Assembly (NCBI GenBank): GCA_964589725.1
Contig: CAZPUJ010000150.1
Span: 1-9,490 of the forward strand
DNA: 9,490 nt
From: CAYSHJ01 sp964589725
Lineage (GTDB): Bacteria > Planctomycetota > Planctomycetia > Planctomycetales > Planctomycetaceae
Direction: 5' to 3'
Shown here: piece after piece, positions 1 to 5,762 of the stretch
Position numbering within the stretch: the first letter of the stretch is position 1
Layout of the letters: every line of letters begins with the position of its first letter
The notes under the pieces: model-generated
The model's input: only the letters and a program-made list of their open reading frames with translations
The model's database searches: none
What the model was told of the DNA's origin: nothing
Program-made: the position numbers and the translations under genes

Positions 1-21
1 CGCCTCGCGGGCTGAGTCGTG

Positions 22-44
22 GATCGAAGGATGAATGTTCGATC
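22..44. repeat. Inverted repeat with 7-bp arms
   Basis: GATCGAA (22-28) and TTCGATC (38-44) are perfectly complementary around a 9-base loop. No T run follows on either side. Its role is unknown, and its proximity to the window edge leaves the context unclear. Confidence 0.3.
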
Positions 45-96
45 ACGGTGCGATGGGAGATGAGGTACTGAAAAGCACGCCAAGACACGATCGACA

Positions 97-111
97 TCGC
101 CTGTCAGGCGA
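97..111. repeat. Short perfect dyad just past the small frame
   Basis: TCGCCTG and CAGGCGA flank a single central base. As RNA this could fold as a 5-bp stem with a 5-base loop. It starts six bases after the stop of the weak frame at 118-438. No T tract follows on the minus strand, so it is not a classic intrinsic terminator. It could equally be a protein-binding dyad. Confidence 0.3.
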
Positions 112-117
112 GCGGTA

Positions 118-438
118 TCATCGGCGAGTGAAGCGCGGCTGAAATTGCTTCTTAAGCAGCCGGCCAGTCCGAATGATGGTGGCCAGCCAATCGCGATACG
201 ACGCGCGGGACACCAGCAGAGTGAGCGAACTCGATGAGCCAATTGCGGGGCTCAGGCAGAGAACCTTGAGGGGCTCATGACGGCGATGCAAACGCCGGAG
301 CGACACACTCAGGGGCGGACACAACCAATCGGCGAGGCGGCACAACACGGCACGCATTCGCGGCCGGTAAACCGGCTGACATGCAGTCGACTGAGGACGA
401 CAACCAGACGATGGAGGTTTTTCAGAAGAGTCAGCCAT
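118..438 (-). CDS. Possible small hypothetical protein (weak)
   Basis: This is an open frame of 106 codons starting MADSSEKPPSS. I do not recognise the protein. It is rich in Arg, has four Cys in its first 40 residues (C13, C20, C33, C40), and has a basic C-terminus ending RFTRR. There is no signal peptide or clear membrane segment. In favour: a promoter-like pair (TTGGAC, 17 bases, TAGAAT) lies about 60 bases upstream of the ATG, and a dyad lies just past the stop. Against: the only GGAGG is 14 bases from the ATG, which is far for a ribosome site, and the Arg-rich composition is typical of chance frames in GC-rich DNA. The frame could be extended upstream to 573, but nothing supports that start. 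Homologues in related genomes would be needed to accept it. Confidence 0.25.
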   Translation of the reverse strand: MADSSEKPPSSGCRPQSTACQPVYRPRMRAVLCRLADWLCPPLSVSLRRLHRRHEPLKVLCLSPAIGSSSSLTLLVSRASYRDWLATIIRTGRLLKKQFQPRFTRR

Positions 439-500
439 CTCGCGGCAGGATGCCTCCGGAGTGAACAAGAGGAAGCAAGTGGGTGGGAGCACCGGGAAGG

Positions 501-529
501 ATTCTACGACTCGACCCGCGTGAGTCCAA
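501..529 (-). promoter_or_regulatory. Candidate sigma70-like promoter upstream of the small frame at 118-438
   Basis: On the minus strand, TTGGAC (524-529) is followed after 17 bases by TAGAAT (501-506). The -10 matches the consensus at five of six positions; the -35 matches at only three. Transcription would start near 494, leaving a leader of about 56 bases before the ATG at 438. This is a pattern match only. Confidence 0.3.
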
Positions 530-658
530 CACTCTCTTGCCAAGTTTTTTAGAATTTCGGCAGACCGCGCCACGTTCTTGATGCGGATCGGATACTTGGA
601 GGAAAAACTTCAAGAGCCACTCTCGCTGCGAAATTGATGAGTCCCCGTCGGCGTGCCG

Positions 659-1279
659 TCACGTGGTCGGACGAGCCGCCGGCTGGCTGATCGTCGGTGC
701 CGGTTGCCGCTTCAAGGAACGTTCGGCCCAAAATGAATAAGCCACCAGCATCGATGTGCCGGTGACGAGAAAGACGTCGGCAAAGTTGAACACGGGCCAG
801 GAATAGCTGCCAAACGTAAACAGCAAGAAATCTCGCACGGCGCGATATTCCTCACCATCCTGAGGATTCACATAGCCATACAGCCCCAGCCGGTCATACA
901 GATTTCCGAGCGTCCCGGAAAGCACCAGACAAAGTGCAGTCGTCAGCCAGTTGCTCTTTCCCACCGACGTGGCCACCAAGAAATACACGATCACCACGAC
1001 CGCCACGACGCTCAGCAGCGAAAATAGCCACGTCAACCCCTGACCCACGCCCCACAAGGCTCCTGGGTTGAAGCTTGTCACGAGTCGGAACGTCGACCAG
1101 CCTCCCAGCAGAGGACAGACCCACCCATCCGTCTGTCCAGGATAGCCTAGCCGCTCAAACACAGCCGATTTCGAATACAGATCCCACCAAAGACAAAGCA
1201 TCGTGAGCGGCACGATGAGCAGAAGGCGGCTCATTGCGAAGGGCCGCGATGTTTCCGGCGCCGGTTGCGGTGCGTCCAT
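659..1279 (-). CDS. lspA: Lipoprotein signal peptidase II (LspA)
   Basis: LspA is the inner-membrane aspartyl protease that removes the signal peptide from diacylglyceryl-modified prolipoproteins. The 206-residue product has the expected hydrophobic segments (about 17-34, 83-103, 111-127 and 164-183). The two catalytic aspartates are visible as D129 in GNLYDRL and D168 in FNFADVF. The conserved N-terminal DLYSK (33-37) and the NPGALWG block (71-77) also match the family. It is somewhat longer than the usual 160-170 residues because of a Pro-rich N-terminal tail of about 15 residues, an insertion between the catalytic blocks (about 134-160) and a Pro/Ala-rich C-terminal tail. A start at M16 is possible, but the ATG used here has a GGGTGA element close upstream. 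It follows the dksA-like gene after 33 bases, so the two are probably co-transcribed. Confidence 0.95.
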   Translation of the reverse strand: MDAPQPAPETSRPFAMSRLLLIVPLTMLCLWWDLYSKSAVFERLGYPGQTDGWVCPLLGGWSTFRLVTSFNPGALWGVGQGLTWLFSLLSVVAVVVIVYFLVATSVGKSNWLTTALCLVLSGTLGNLYDRLGLYGYVNPQDGEEYRAVRDFLLFTFGSYSWPVFNFADVFLVTGTSMLVAYSFWAERSLKRQPAPTISQPAARPTT

Positions 1280-1312
1280 GGTTCACCCAAATCCGCAAGC
1301 TCGCCAAGCGAC

Positions 1313-1714
1313 TTATCGCCGCCAACGCTTGGTCTTGGCTCGCTCGGCACAGTGGATACAAGTTCGAGCGTACGGAATGGCCTTCAGCCGCTCTTTGACA
1401 ATCACGGATTTGGCCGGCGGCTTGCCTTCTTCCAGGCACTTTTCGCAAAGGCCGTAAGTTCCTTGATCGATTCTCTTTATAGCCGCAGCGATTTCTTCCA
1501 GAGTTTCCTGTTCGTTCTCGACGAAACGTAAGGAGAAATCCTGTTCGTAGTTGTCCGTGCCCAACTCGGCGATGTGGGTTGGACTCTTCGAGCCGTTCTC
1601 GCCGTCAGCGCGGTTTAGAGCACTGTCGGCCAAGTGCTGGACATCTCCTCGAAGACGGGACTGAAGGACCATCAACAGTGTTTTGAATTCGGCGAGCTCG
1701 TTCTTTTTCAGCAT
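1313..1714 (-). CDS. DksA/TraR-family C4 zinc-finger protein
   Basis: The 133-residue protein has the DksA/TraR plan: an N-terminal helical hairpin (about 1-85) and a C-terminal zinc finger. Zinc ligands are C90 and C93 (CEKC) and C119 and C122 (CIHC). Family members bind the RNA polymerase secondary channel and modulate transcription, in E. coli together with ppGpp. Two details differ from E. coli DksA. First, 25 residues separate the Cys pairs instead of 17, with the extra piece around GKPPAKSV. Second, at the hairpin tip, aligned by eye just before DFSLRF, the DxxDxA motif is missing and GTDNYEQ takes its place. It is therefore a DksA-like protein and not a proven DksA. A GGGTGA sequence six bases before the ATG can pair with the 16S tail. 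It has its own candidate promoter upstream (1866-1894) and lspA directly downstream. Confidence 0.9.
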   Translation of the reverse strand: MLKKNELAEFKTLLMVLQSRLRGDVQHLADSALNRADGENGSKSPTHIAELGTDNYEQDFSLRFVENEQETLEEIAAAIKRIDQGTYGLCEKCLEEGKPPAKSVIVKERLKAIPYARTCIHCAERAKTKRWRR

Positions 1715-1856
1715 CGACTGTCACCCATCGCAGCTTACCCAATGAGTTGCCGCAGGAGCCTCGATCCACGATCGCTTGACTATCTCTTGAAGCAACGTCT
1801 TCCGTGAGCCACGTCGAGCCGAAACTCGATCCGGCCAATTCCGGCGGCCTGTTAAA

Positions 1857-1895
1857 AAGTGAAAGATTATCACTTGATCACATCCGGTAATCAAG
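1857..1895. promoter_or_regulatory. Two overlapping dyads across the promoter (possible operators)
   Basis: The first dyad is AAGTGA (1857-1862) and TCACTT (1870-1875) around 7 bases, covering the -10 and the expected start point. The second is CTTGAT (1873-1878) and ATCAAG (1890-1895) around 11 bases, spanning the spacer and the -35. Both have perfect 6-base arms. Position over a promoter is what one expects for a dimeric regulator, but six-base arms also occur by chance. Confidence 0.3.
1866..1894 (-). promoter_or_regulatory. Candidate promoter for the dksA-like gene and lspA
   Basis: On the minus strand, TTGATT (1889-1894) and GATAAT (1866-1871) are separated by exactly 17 bases. The -10 matches the consensus at five of six positions and the -35 at four. 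It lies in the most AT-rich part of the 282-base gap between the oxidoreductase stop and the dksA-like start. Initiation near 1859 would give a leader of about 145 bases. This is the best promoter match in the window. Two dyads overlap it. Confidence 0.5.
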
Positions 1896-1996
1896 GTGTG
1901 GTCGTTGGCCGGGTTTACGTGAACATCACAAAACGTATCGCTGGCGTTGGTTTTCGCGGCTGTTGGGGAGTCCTAAGTCTCTGTTTTCGGAGGCGG

Positions 1997-3067
1997 TTAG
2001 GCTGCGGGACGGATTATGACGTCTGCTAAATTTGGAGGCACGAGGTGGACTTTGCCGCGCGATGTCTGCTGAGCGGCGACGGACTCTAAGACTTGTTCCG
2101 CAACTCGGAGAGCTTCCAGTGAAATTGCTCCAGTCACGGTCGGTGTCGAGCCGTTTCGAACACAGTCCAAGAACTCTTGAAGTTCCACCGTCAGAGGATC
2201 TTGCGTTGGGACCTGTGCCTTGCGGACCTCGATCATCGAGCCAAATACGTCCTGACGAAACCGCTCCAGATCGGCTCCCGGCTGACGTGCTGTTTCCACA
2301 GGCGACATGCCGAACAGGAGGCGCGGCGACGGAGCGTACGCCGTCACCTCGCGCGAGGCAAAATCGACGCTCAAACAACTTGAGGCGGTCCAAATCGTCG
2401 CGGCTCGGCGGGCGGTCGGGTGGATGCGACTGGCGGACAAGTCGGCGACGCAACCGTTTTCGAAGGTCAGTCTCGCCTGGACCGCATCTTCGTGGTCTCC
2501 CATCAGTGCGAAACCGAAGGCCTCGACCCGCGCCACCGGCGAACCGACCAGTGACAGGACTAAGTCGAGGTCGTGGATCATCAAGTCATGAACGACGCCG
2601 ATGTCGGTCGACCGAAAACTGAACGGACTCAGTCGTTCGCAGCGGATGTACTTCGGTTGGTCGCACAGCCGGGCAGCCGTTTGGAATGCCGGGTTGAATC
2701 GTTCAACATGCCCGACTTGCAGGGTCGCTCCGGACTGCTCCGCCAATTTGACGAGTTGCACGGCTTCGCACAGATCGGCTGCCAGCGGTTTCTCGACGAA
2801 CGTCGGAATCCCGCGTTGCAGAAAATCGGAAGCGACTCGGAGGTGGAAGCACGTTGGTACCGCGATCGTCACGGCCTCGACGGCGTCCAACAGGCTTCGA
2901 TGGTCGGAAAACCACTTCGTGCTGGCGGACTCGGCCACGTTCCGACCAGATGCGGAGTTCGGATCCGCGACGCCGACAAGCTTGACATCCGGAAGCTGCG
3001 ACAGGATACGGGCGTGATGTCGTCCGAGCGCTCCAACTCCGATCACAGCCACTCGCAACGGCGTCAT
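1997..3067 (-). CDS. Gfo/Idh/MocA oxidoreductase coupled to lpxA (possible UDP-GlcNAc 3-dehydrogenase)
   Basis: The 356-residue protein has an N-terminal Rossmann domain with GVGALG (10-15), the FVEKP motif (90-94) whose Lys lies in the active site of this family, GHVERFNP (119-126), and HDLMIHDLD (160-168) holding the usual catalytic-type Asp and His (D161, H165). It should be a cytosolic NAD(P)-dependent sugar or nucleotide-sugar oxidoreductase. Its ATG overlaps the lpxA stop as ATGA, and a GGAGAG ribosome site lies four bases before the start, inside lpxA, so translation is probably coupled. In Acidithiobacillus ferrooxidans a family member, GnnA, sits beside lpxA and oxidises the 3-OH of UDP-GlcNAc so that GnnB can aminate it for amide-linked lipid A. 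The context suggests this role, but no gnnB-like aminotransferase is in the window, so the substrate remains inferred. Confidence 0.93.
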   Translation of the reverse strand: MTPLRVAVIGVGALGRHHARILSQLPDVKLVGVADPNSASGRNVAESASTKWFSDHRSLLDAVEAVTIAVPTCFHLRVASDFLQRGIPTFVEKPLAADLCEAVQLVKLAEQSGATLQVGHVERFNPAFQTAARLCDQPKYIRCERLSPFSFRSTDIGVVHDLMIHDLDLVLSLVGSPVARVEAFGFALMGDHEDAVQARLTFENGCVADLSASRIHPTARRAATIWTASSCLSVDFASREVTAYAPSPRLLFGMSPVETARQPGADLERFRQDVFGSMIEVRKAQVPTQDPLTVELQEFLDCVRNGSTPTVTGAISLEALRVAEQVLESVAAQQTSRGKVHLVPPNLADVIIRPAA

Positions 3068-3918
3068 GCGGCTCTCCGTTGTTCTTGCTCGTCCGTCCCT
3101 CCCGCCGTGTTGCGGAAGACCTCTCGAGCACGCCCGACTTTTCCGGCTTGTTGAAGTTCGAGCGCATGCAGCAGCGTACTGAGTTCAATCGGAACGATTC
3201 CGTCTAGTTCTTCCTGGAAGATATCGCGTACCTCTTCGACTTGTTTGTGTTCACGGAAGATCAACCGGTGCGTCCGTTTAATGACCTTGATCGCGGCTTC
3301 GGAAATGCCGGCGCGACGCAGCCCGACGATGTTAATCGTGCGAACTTCCAGCTTCTCGTTACCGCTGGCGAGCATGTACGGTGGAATGTCGCAGGTCACG
3401 CGGCTGCAACCGCCGACAAACGCCAGTGTGCCGATCGTCGAGAAGTGCTGTACGGCCGTGTTGCCCGAGATGATCGCTCGGTCCTGAACGTGAACATGCC
3501 CACCCAACAAAACGCCGTTCACCAGGATCGTGTTGTTGCCGAGACAACAATTGTGAGCGACATGACTGTTTGACATCAGCAGGTTGCGGTTGCCGATGCG
3601 AGTGCCGTGATCCTCTTTCTCAGCGCCGCGGTTGGCGGTGACTCCTTCGCGGAACACATTGTCGTCGCCGATCTCGAGCCAGGTGTTGGATTCTTGATAG
3701 CTCAGGTCTTGCGGTTCGCCACCGATCACGCAGTTGGGGAAGAAGCGATTTCGCGCACCGATCGTCGTGTGGCCAACGAGCGTGACGTAATTGTCAAGCC
3801 GATTGCCGTCACCCAGCGTCACGTCCGGGCCGATCACGCAAAATGGGCCAATCACATTGTTGTCGCCCAGCACGGCTCGCGGATCGACGCACGCCAGAGG
3901 ATGAATCGTGTTGGCCAT
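3064..3918 (-). CDS. lpxA: UDP-N-acetylglucosamine acyltransferase (LpxA)
   Basis: LpxA transfers a 3-hydroxyacyl chain from acyl carrier protein to the 3-position of UDP-GlcNAc, the first step of lipid A synthesis, in the cytosol. The N-terminal 180 residues of this 284-residue protein show the hexapeptide repeats of a left-handed beta-helix (for example VIGPFCVIG, TTIGARN, TRIGNRN). The catalytic His is H122 in HVAHNCCLG. GGEPQDLSY (66-74) and the GNEKLEVRTINIVGLRRAGI block (186-205) match the substrate-binding and C-terminal helical parts of LpxA and separate it from LpxD. It is about 20 residues longer than E. coli LpxA because of a polar tail. It follows lpxC after 52 bases and overlaps the next gene by four. 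The start lacks a canonical ribosome site; only GGGACG lies seven bases upstream. Confidence 0.96.
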   Translation of the reverse strand: MANTIHPLACVDPRAVLGDNNVIGPFCVIGPDVTLGDGNRLDNYVTLVGHTTIGARNRFFPNCVIGGEPQDLSYQESNTWLEIGDDNVFREGVTANRGAEKEDHGTRIGNRNLLMSNSHVAHNCCLGNNTILVNGVLLGGHVHVQDRAIISGNTAVQHFSTIGTLAFVGGCSRVTCDIPPYMLASGNEKLEVRTINIVGLRRAGISEAAIKVIKRTHRLIFREHKQVEEVRDIFQEELDGIVPIELSTLLHALELQQAGKVGRAREVFRNTAGGTDEQEQRRAA

Positions 3919-3937
3919 GTGGTATCGTCCCTGTCGT

Positions 3938-3962
3938 GGGTAGGGCGGGCAGGGCTCACCCC
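3938..3962. repeat. G-rich imperfect dyad between lpxC and lpxA (possible dispersed repeat)
   Basis: The lpxC-lpxA gap holds GGGTAGGGCGGGCAGGGCTC and the following ACCCC. The ends (GGGT and ACCC) are complementary and the interior is imperfect. It resembles, from memory, the GTAGGGTGGGC-type intergenic elements common in planctomycete genomes. A single copy in this window cannot prove repetition. Confidence 0.3.
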
Positions 3963-3970
3963 ATTCAAAC

Positions 3971-4852
3971 TCAAACCGCTTCCAAATGGACCGAATGAGA
4001 ATCGCCGTGCGTCAATAAAATGCGCCGCATGACCTCGTGGTTTTGTCGGTGCCCCGAGCGGTACGCGTTGACGTATCCGTGCAGGTCGCAGCCGATGAGG
4101 GCGAAGTCCCCCAGACAATCGAGGATTTTGTGCCGCACGCATTCGTCAGGCGCGCGAAGTTCGTTGTCGACGACGCCGTTCGGGCCGAAGACGACCAGGT
4201 CTTGAGGCGTTAAATGTTGTCCATAACCGGCGGCCTTGAGAGCGGCGACTTCCGACTCCAACACGAATGTTCTCGCGAAGGCGATTTCGCGGACGAACGC
4301 CTCGGGTGTGATTTCGACGGTCAATGTTTGCGGCGCGATCGCGGCGCGATCTCCGTAATCGAGCTGATACGTGATCGCCAGGCCGTCGCGTTTCATAGGT
4401 CGAGCAACGATTTCGCTGTCGTCCTCGCTGGAGCTGACTTGAATGGGCATTCGCAGCGTGAGAGCTTCGCGTGGCCGATCTTGCTCGACGATGCCGGCGG
4501 TTTGCAACAGTTGGCAAACATCGCGGCATGAGCCGTCGAAGCCGGGCACTTCGGGACCATTCAGCTCGATCAAACAATTGTCAATCTGCAGGCCCGCAAG
4601 CGCGGCCATGACATGCTCGATCAATTCGACGGAGACACCGTCGCGAGCGATCGCCGTGCGGCGGTGTTTCGGAACCAGGAAGTCGATCCGCGCGGGAATC
4701 GGCGGCGAGCCGGGACAGTCGATCCGTTGAAATTCGATCCCTTGATCGGCCGCGGCTGGATGAAACCACAGCGCGACGTCGGCCCCTGTGAAGAAGCCGA
4801 CGCCCGTGGTTTCCACTGACTGCCGAAGTGTACGTTGCGGACGGACAGACAT
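3971..4852 (-). CDS. lpxC: UDP-3-O-acyl-N-acetylglucosamine deacetylase (LpxC)
   Basis: LpxC is the zinc amidase that removes the N-acetyl group from the LpxA product, the committed step of lipid A synthesis. In this 293-residue protein, the zinc ligands are H80 in ELIEHVMAAL, H241 and D245 in HKILDCLGD. The general acid/base pair is E79 and H268 in YRSGH. FARTF (192-196) and GPEVPGFDGS (99-108) are further family signatures. The length is typical and there is no FabZ fusion. An upstream TTG at 4909 keeps the frame open, but the ATG at 4852 is preferred: GGAGAG lies nine bases before it and MSVRPQRTLRQSVETTGVGF aligns with usual LpxC N-termini. The ompH-like stop lies 71 bases upstream of this start, and lpxA follows after 52 bases. 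Confidence 0.97.
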   Translation of the reverse strand: MSVRPQRTLRQSVETTGVGFFTGADVALWFHPAAADQGIEFQRIDCPGSPPIPARIDFLVPKHRRTAIARDGVSVELIEHVMAALAGLQIDNCLIELNGPEVPGFDGSCRDVCQLLQTAGIVEQDRPREALTLRMPIQVSSSEDDSEIVARPMKRDGLAITYQLDYGDRAAIAPQTLTVEITPEAFVREIAFARTFVLESEVAALKAAGYGQHLTPQDLVVFGPNGVVDNELRAPDECVRHKILDCLGDFALIGCDLHGYVNAYRSGHRQNHEVMRRILLTHGDSHSVHLEAV

Positions 4853-4861
4853 GCTCAAGGA

Positions 4862-4867
4862 CTCTCC
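4862..4867 (-). promoter_or_regulatory. Ribosome binding site deciding the lpxC start
   Basis: GGAGAG on the minus strand lies nine bases before the ATG at 4852. It supports this start over the in-frame TTG at 4909. Confidence 0.6.
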
Positions 4868-4923
4868 AGTCGGCCGTTTTTTCTTGCCGAGTCGGAGCAG
4901 GCGGGACAACCTGCCTCACGAGG

Positions 4924-5619
4924 CTACTTGTTCCCGTTACCAGGCCGTGTCGCCTCGCGGGGGACCGTGCCGACCTTGGGAGCCGCACTCTTGTCGTACT
5001 GCTTGTTGAGGTGCGTGATCACCGGATCGGTGAGGTCGTCATCATTGCGGTGATAGACAATGACCCGATTGAGGCCGATTTGCAGCTTCTGCAAATCCTC
5101 ACCCTCGATGTTCTCCGAGTTGAACCGCATGACCAGTGTGTAGCCGTAGTGCTCGGCAAATCGTTCGACAACCGTCATCGCTTCCAGATAGACGGTCTTG
5201 TAGATGTCGGCTTCCTTACGCATCAACTCACGCTGCGAGTTCTTGCGAAACAGCTCGAAATTGGCCGCCAACTGCGCTTGCTTCTTTTCGGCCGCGATGA
5301 ACTCCGGGCTACCGGCTTTGTACGTCTTCATCTCTTCCACGACCTTCTGAACATCGCCCGCCAGTTTCTTGGCGCCGTCCTCATTGGTTTGCAGCTCCGC
5401 CTTCCAATCTTCGCGCAGCGCGTCGAATTTTTTGTATTCCTTGAAGACCCGGCCCATGTCGATCAGGCCGATTTTGTGCGGCGGATCGGCCGGCGGCGCG
5501 GTGACGGCACCGGCCGGTTTCGGCTTGGAGCCAGTCGTGGATTGGTTTTGGCCGAAGGCGGTGACGAGAAAGCTGGCCAAGCTGGCCATCACGGCGAAGG
5601 AAATCAGCAGCTTTTTCAC
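4924..5619 (-). CDS. OmpH/Skp-family periplasmic chaperone
   Basis: The 231-residue protein begins with a signal peptide (VKKLLISFAVMASLASFLVT; cleavage near residues 21-23), a Pro/Thr-rich linker (about 25-46), and then an OmpH/Skp domain (about 48-190). That domain starts with the typical KIGLIDMGRVFKEYKK strand-and-turn and continues with charged coiled-coil helices (60-160). A polar tail ends the protein. Skp-type chaperones hold unfolded outer-membrane proteins in the periplasm with the tips of these helices. The frame is open upstream to 5808, but that extension runs through an intergenic palindrome and has no ribosome site. GTG at 5619 is preferred because AAAGGAG lies ten bases before it and the signal peptide starts there. 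The position directly upstream of lpxC parallels the skp-lpxD-fabZ-lpxA order of Proteobacteria. Confidence 0.87.
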   Translation of the reverse strand: MKKLLISFAVMASLASFLVTAFGQNQSTTGSKPKPAGAVTAPPADPPHKIGLIDMGRVFKEYKKFDALREDWKAELQTNEDGAKKLAGDVQKVVEEMKTYKAGSPEFIAAEKKQAQLAANFELFRKNSQRELMRKEADIYKTVYLEAMTVVERFAEHYGYTLVMRFNSENIEGEDLQKLQIGLNRVIVYHRNDDDLTDPVITHLNKQYDKSAAPKVGTVPREATRPGNGNK

Positions 5620-5629
5620 GGCAATCGCA

Positions 5630-5636
5630 CTCCTTT
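5630..5636 (-). promoter_or_regulatory. Ribosome binding site deciding the GTG start of the ompH-like gene
   Basis: AAAGGAG on the minus strand lies ten bases before GTG at 5617-5619. It is the best ribosome site near the signal-peptide start and argues against the longer upstream frame. Confidence 0.6.
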
Positions 5637-5674
5637 GCTGAGCCGGCAGGAATATGGTCGTGGAAGGGCAGCGT

Positions 5675-5703
5675 GTTGTGGCACACCGTCCAGATTGCGT
5701 CAA
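5675..5703 (-). promoter_or_regulatory. Candidate promoter for ompH-lpxC-lpxA-oxidoreductase
   Basis: On the minus strand, TTGACG (5698-5703) matches the -35 consensus at five of six positions. Seventeen bases on, CACAAC (5675-5680) is a poor -10 with three of six. It sits between the palindrome at 5723-5751 and the GTG start, where a promoter for the lipid A gene run would be expected. Confidence 0.3.
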
Positions 5704-5722
5704 GACGAGCCTTGCGAGTTGT

Positions 5723-5751
5723 CTCGTTCCCAAGCTCTGCTTGGGAACGAG
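5723..5751. repeat. Perfect palindrome, 13-bp stem and 3-base loop (REP-like)
   Basis: CTCGTTCCCAAGC (5723-5735) and GCTTGGGAACGAG (5739-5751) are exact complements around TCT. It starts 11 bases past the stop of the M50 gene. No T tract follows on either strand, so it is not a textbook intrinsic terminator, though it could protect a 3' end or block readthrough. I recall near-identical palindromes scattered through planctomycete and other genomes, which suggests a REP-like mobile family rather than a local regulator. Confidence 0.85.
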
Positions 5752-5762
5752 CCAACTAACAC

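Larger units (their letters stand above)
1..658. other. Stretch without a convincing gene, downstream of lspA
   Basis: These 658 bases follow the lspA stop codon and run to the window edge. I recognise no protein family on either strand. What can be seen is one weak minus-strand frame (118-438), a promoter-like pair upstream of it (501-529) and two short dyads (97-111 and 22-44), each listed separately. The minus-strand sequence just after lspA has a five-base-pair stem (one G:U pair) followed by a short T run, too weak to call a terminator. No tRNA or rRNA is visible. A gene starting beyond the left edge cannot be excluded. Confidence 0.6.

Noticed and set aside
603..625. Possible intrinsic terminator after lspA
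   Set aside because: On the minus strand an AGAG/CTCT stem with a three-base loop precedes a five-T run, but the stem is only four to five pairs with one G:U and is separated from the Ts by four bases.
2032..3154. Several overlapping plus-strand frames and a minus-strand frame at 2703-3188
   Set aside because: They are alternative readings of the oxidoreductase and lpxA genes, with Arg- and Ser-rich products and no motifs.
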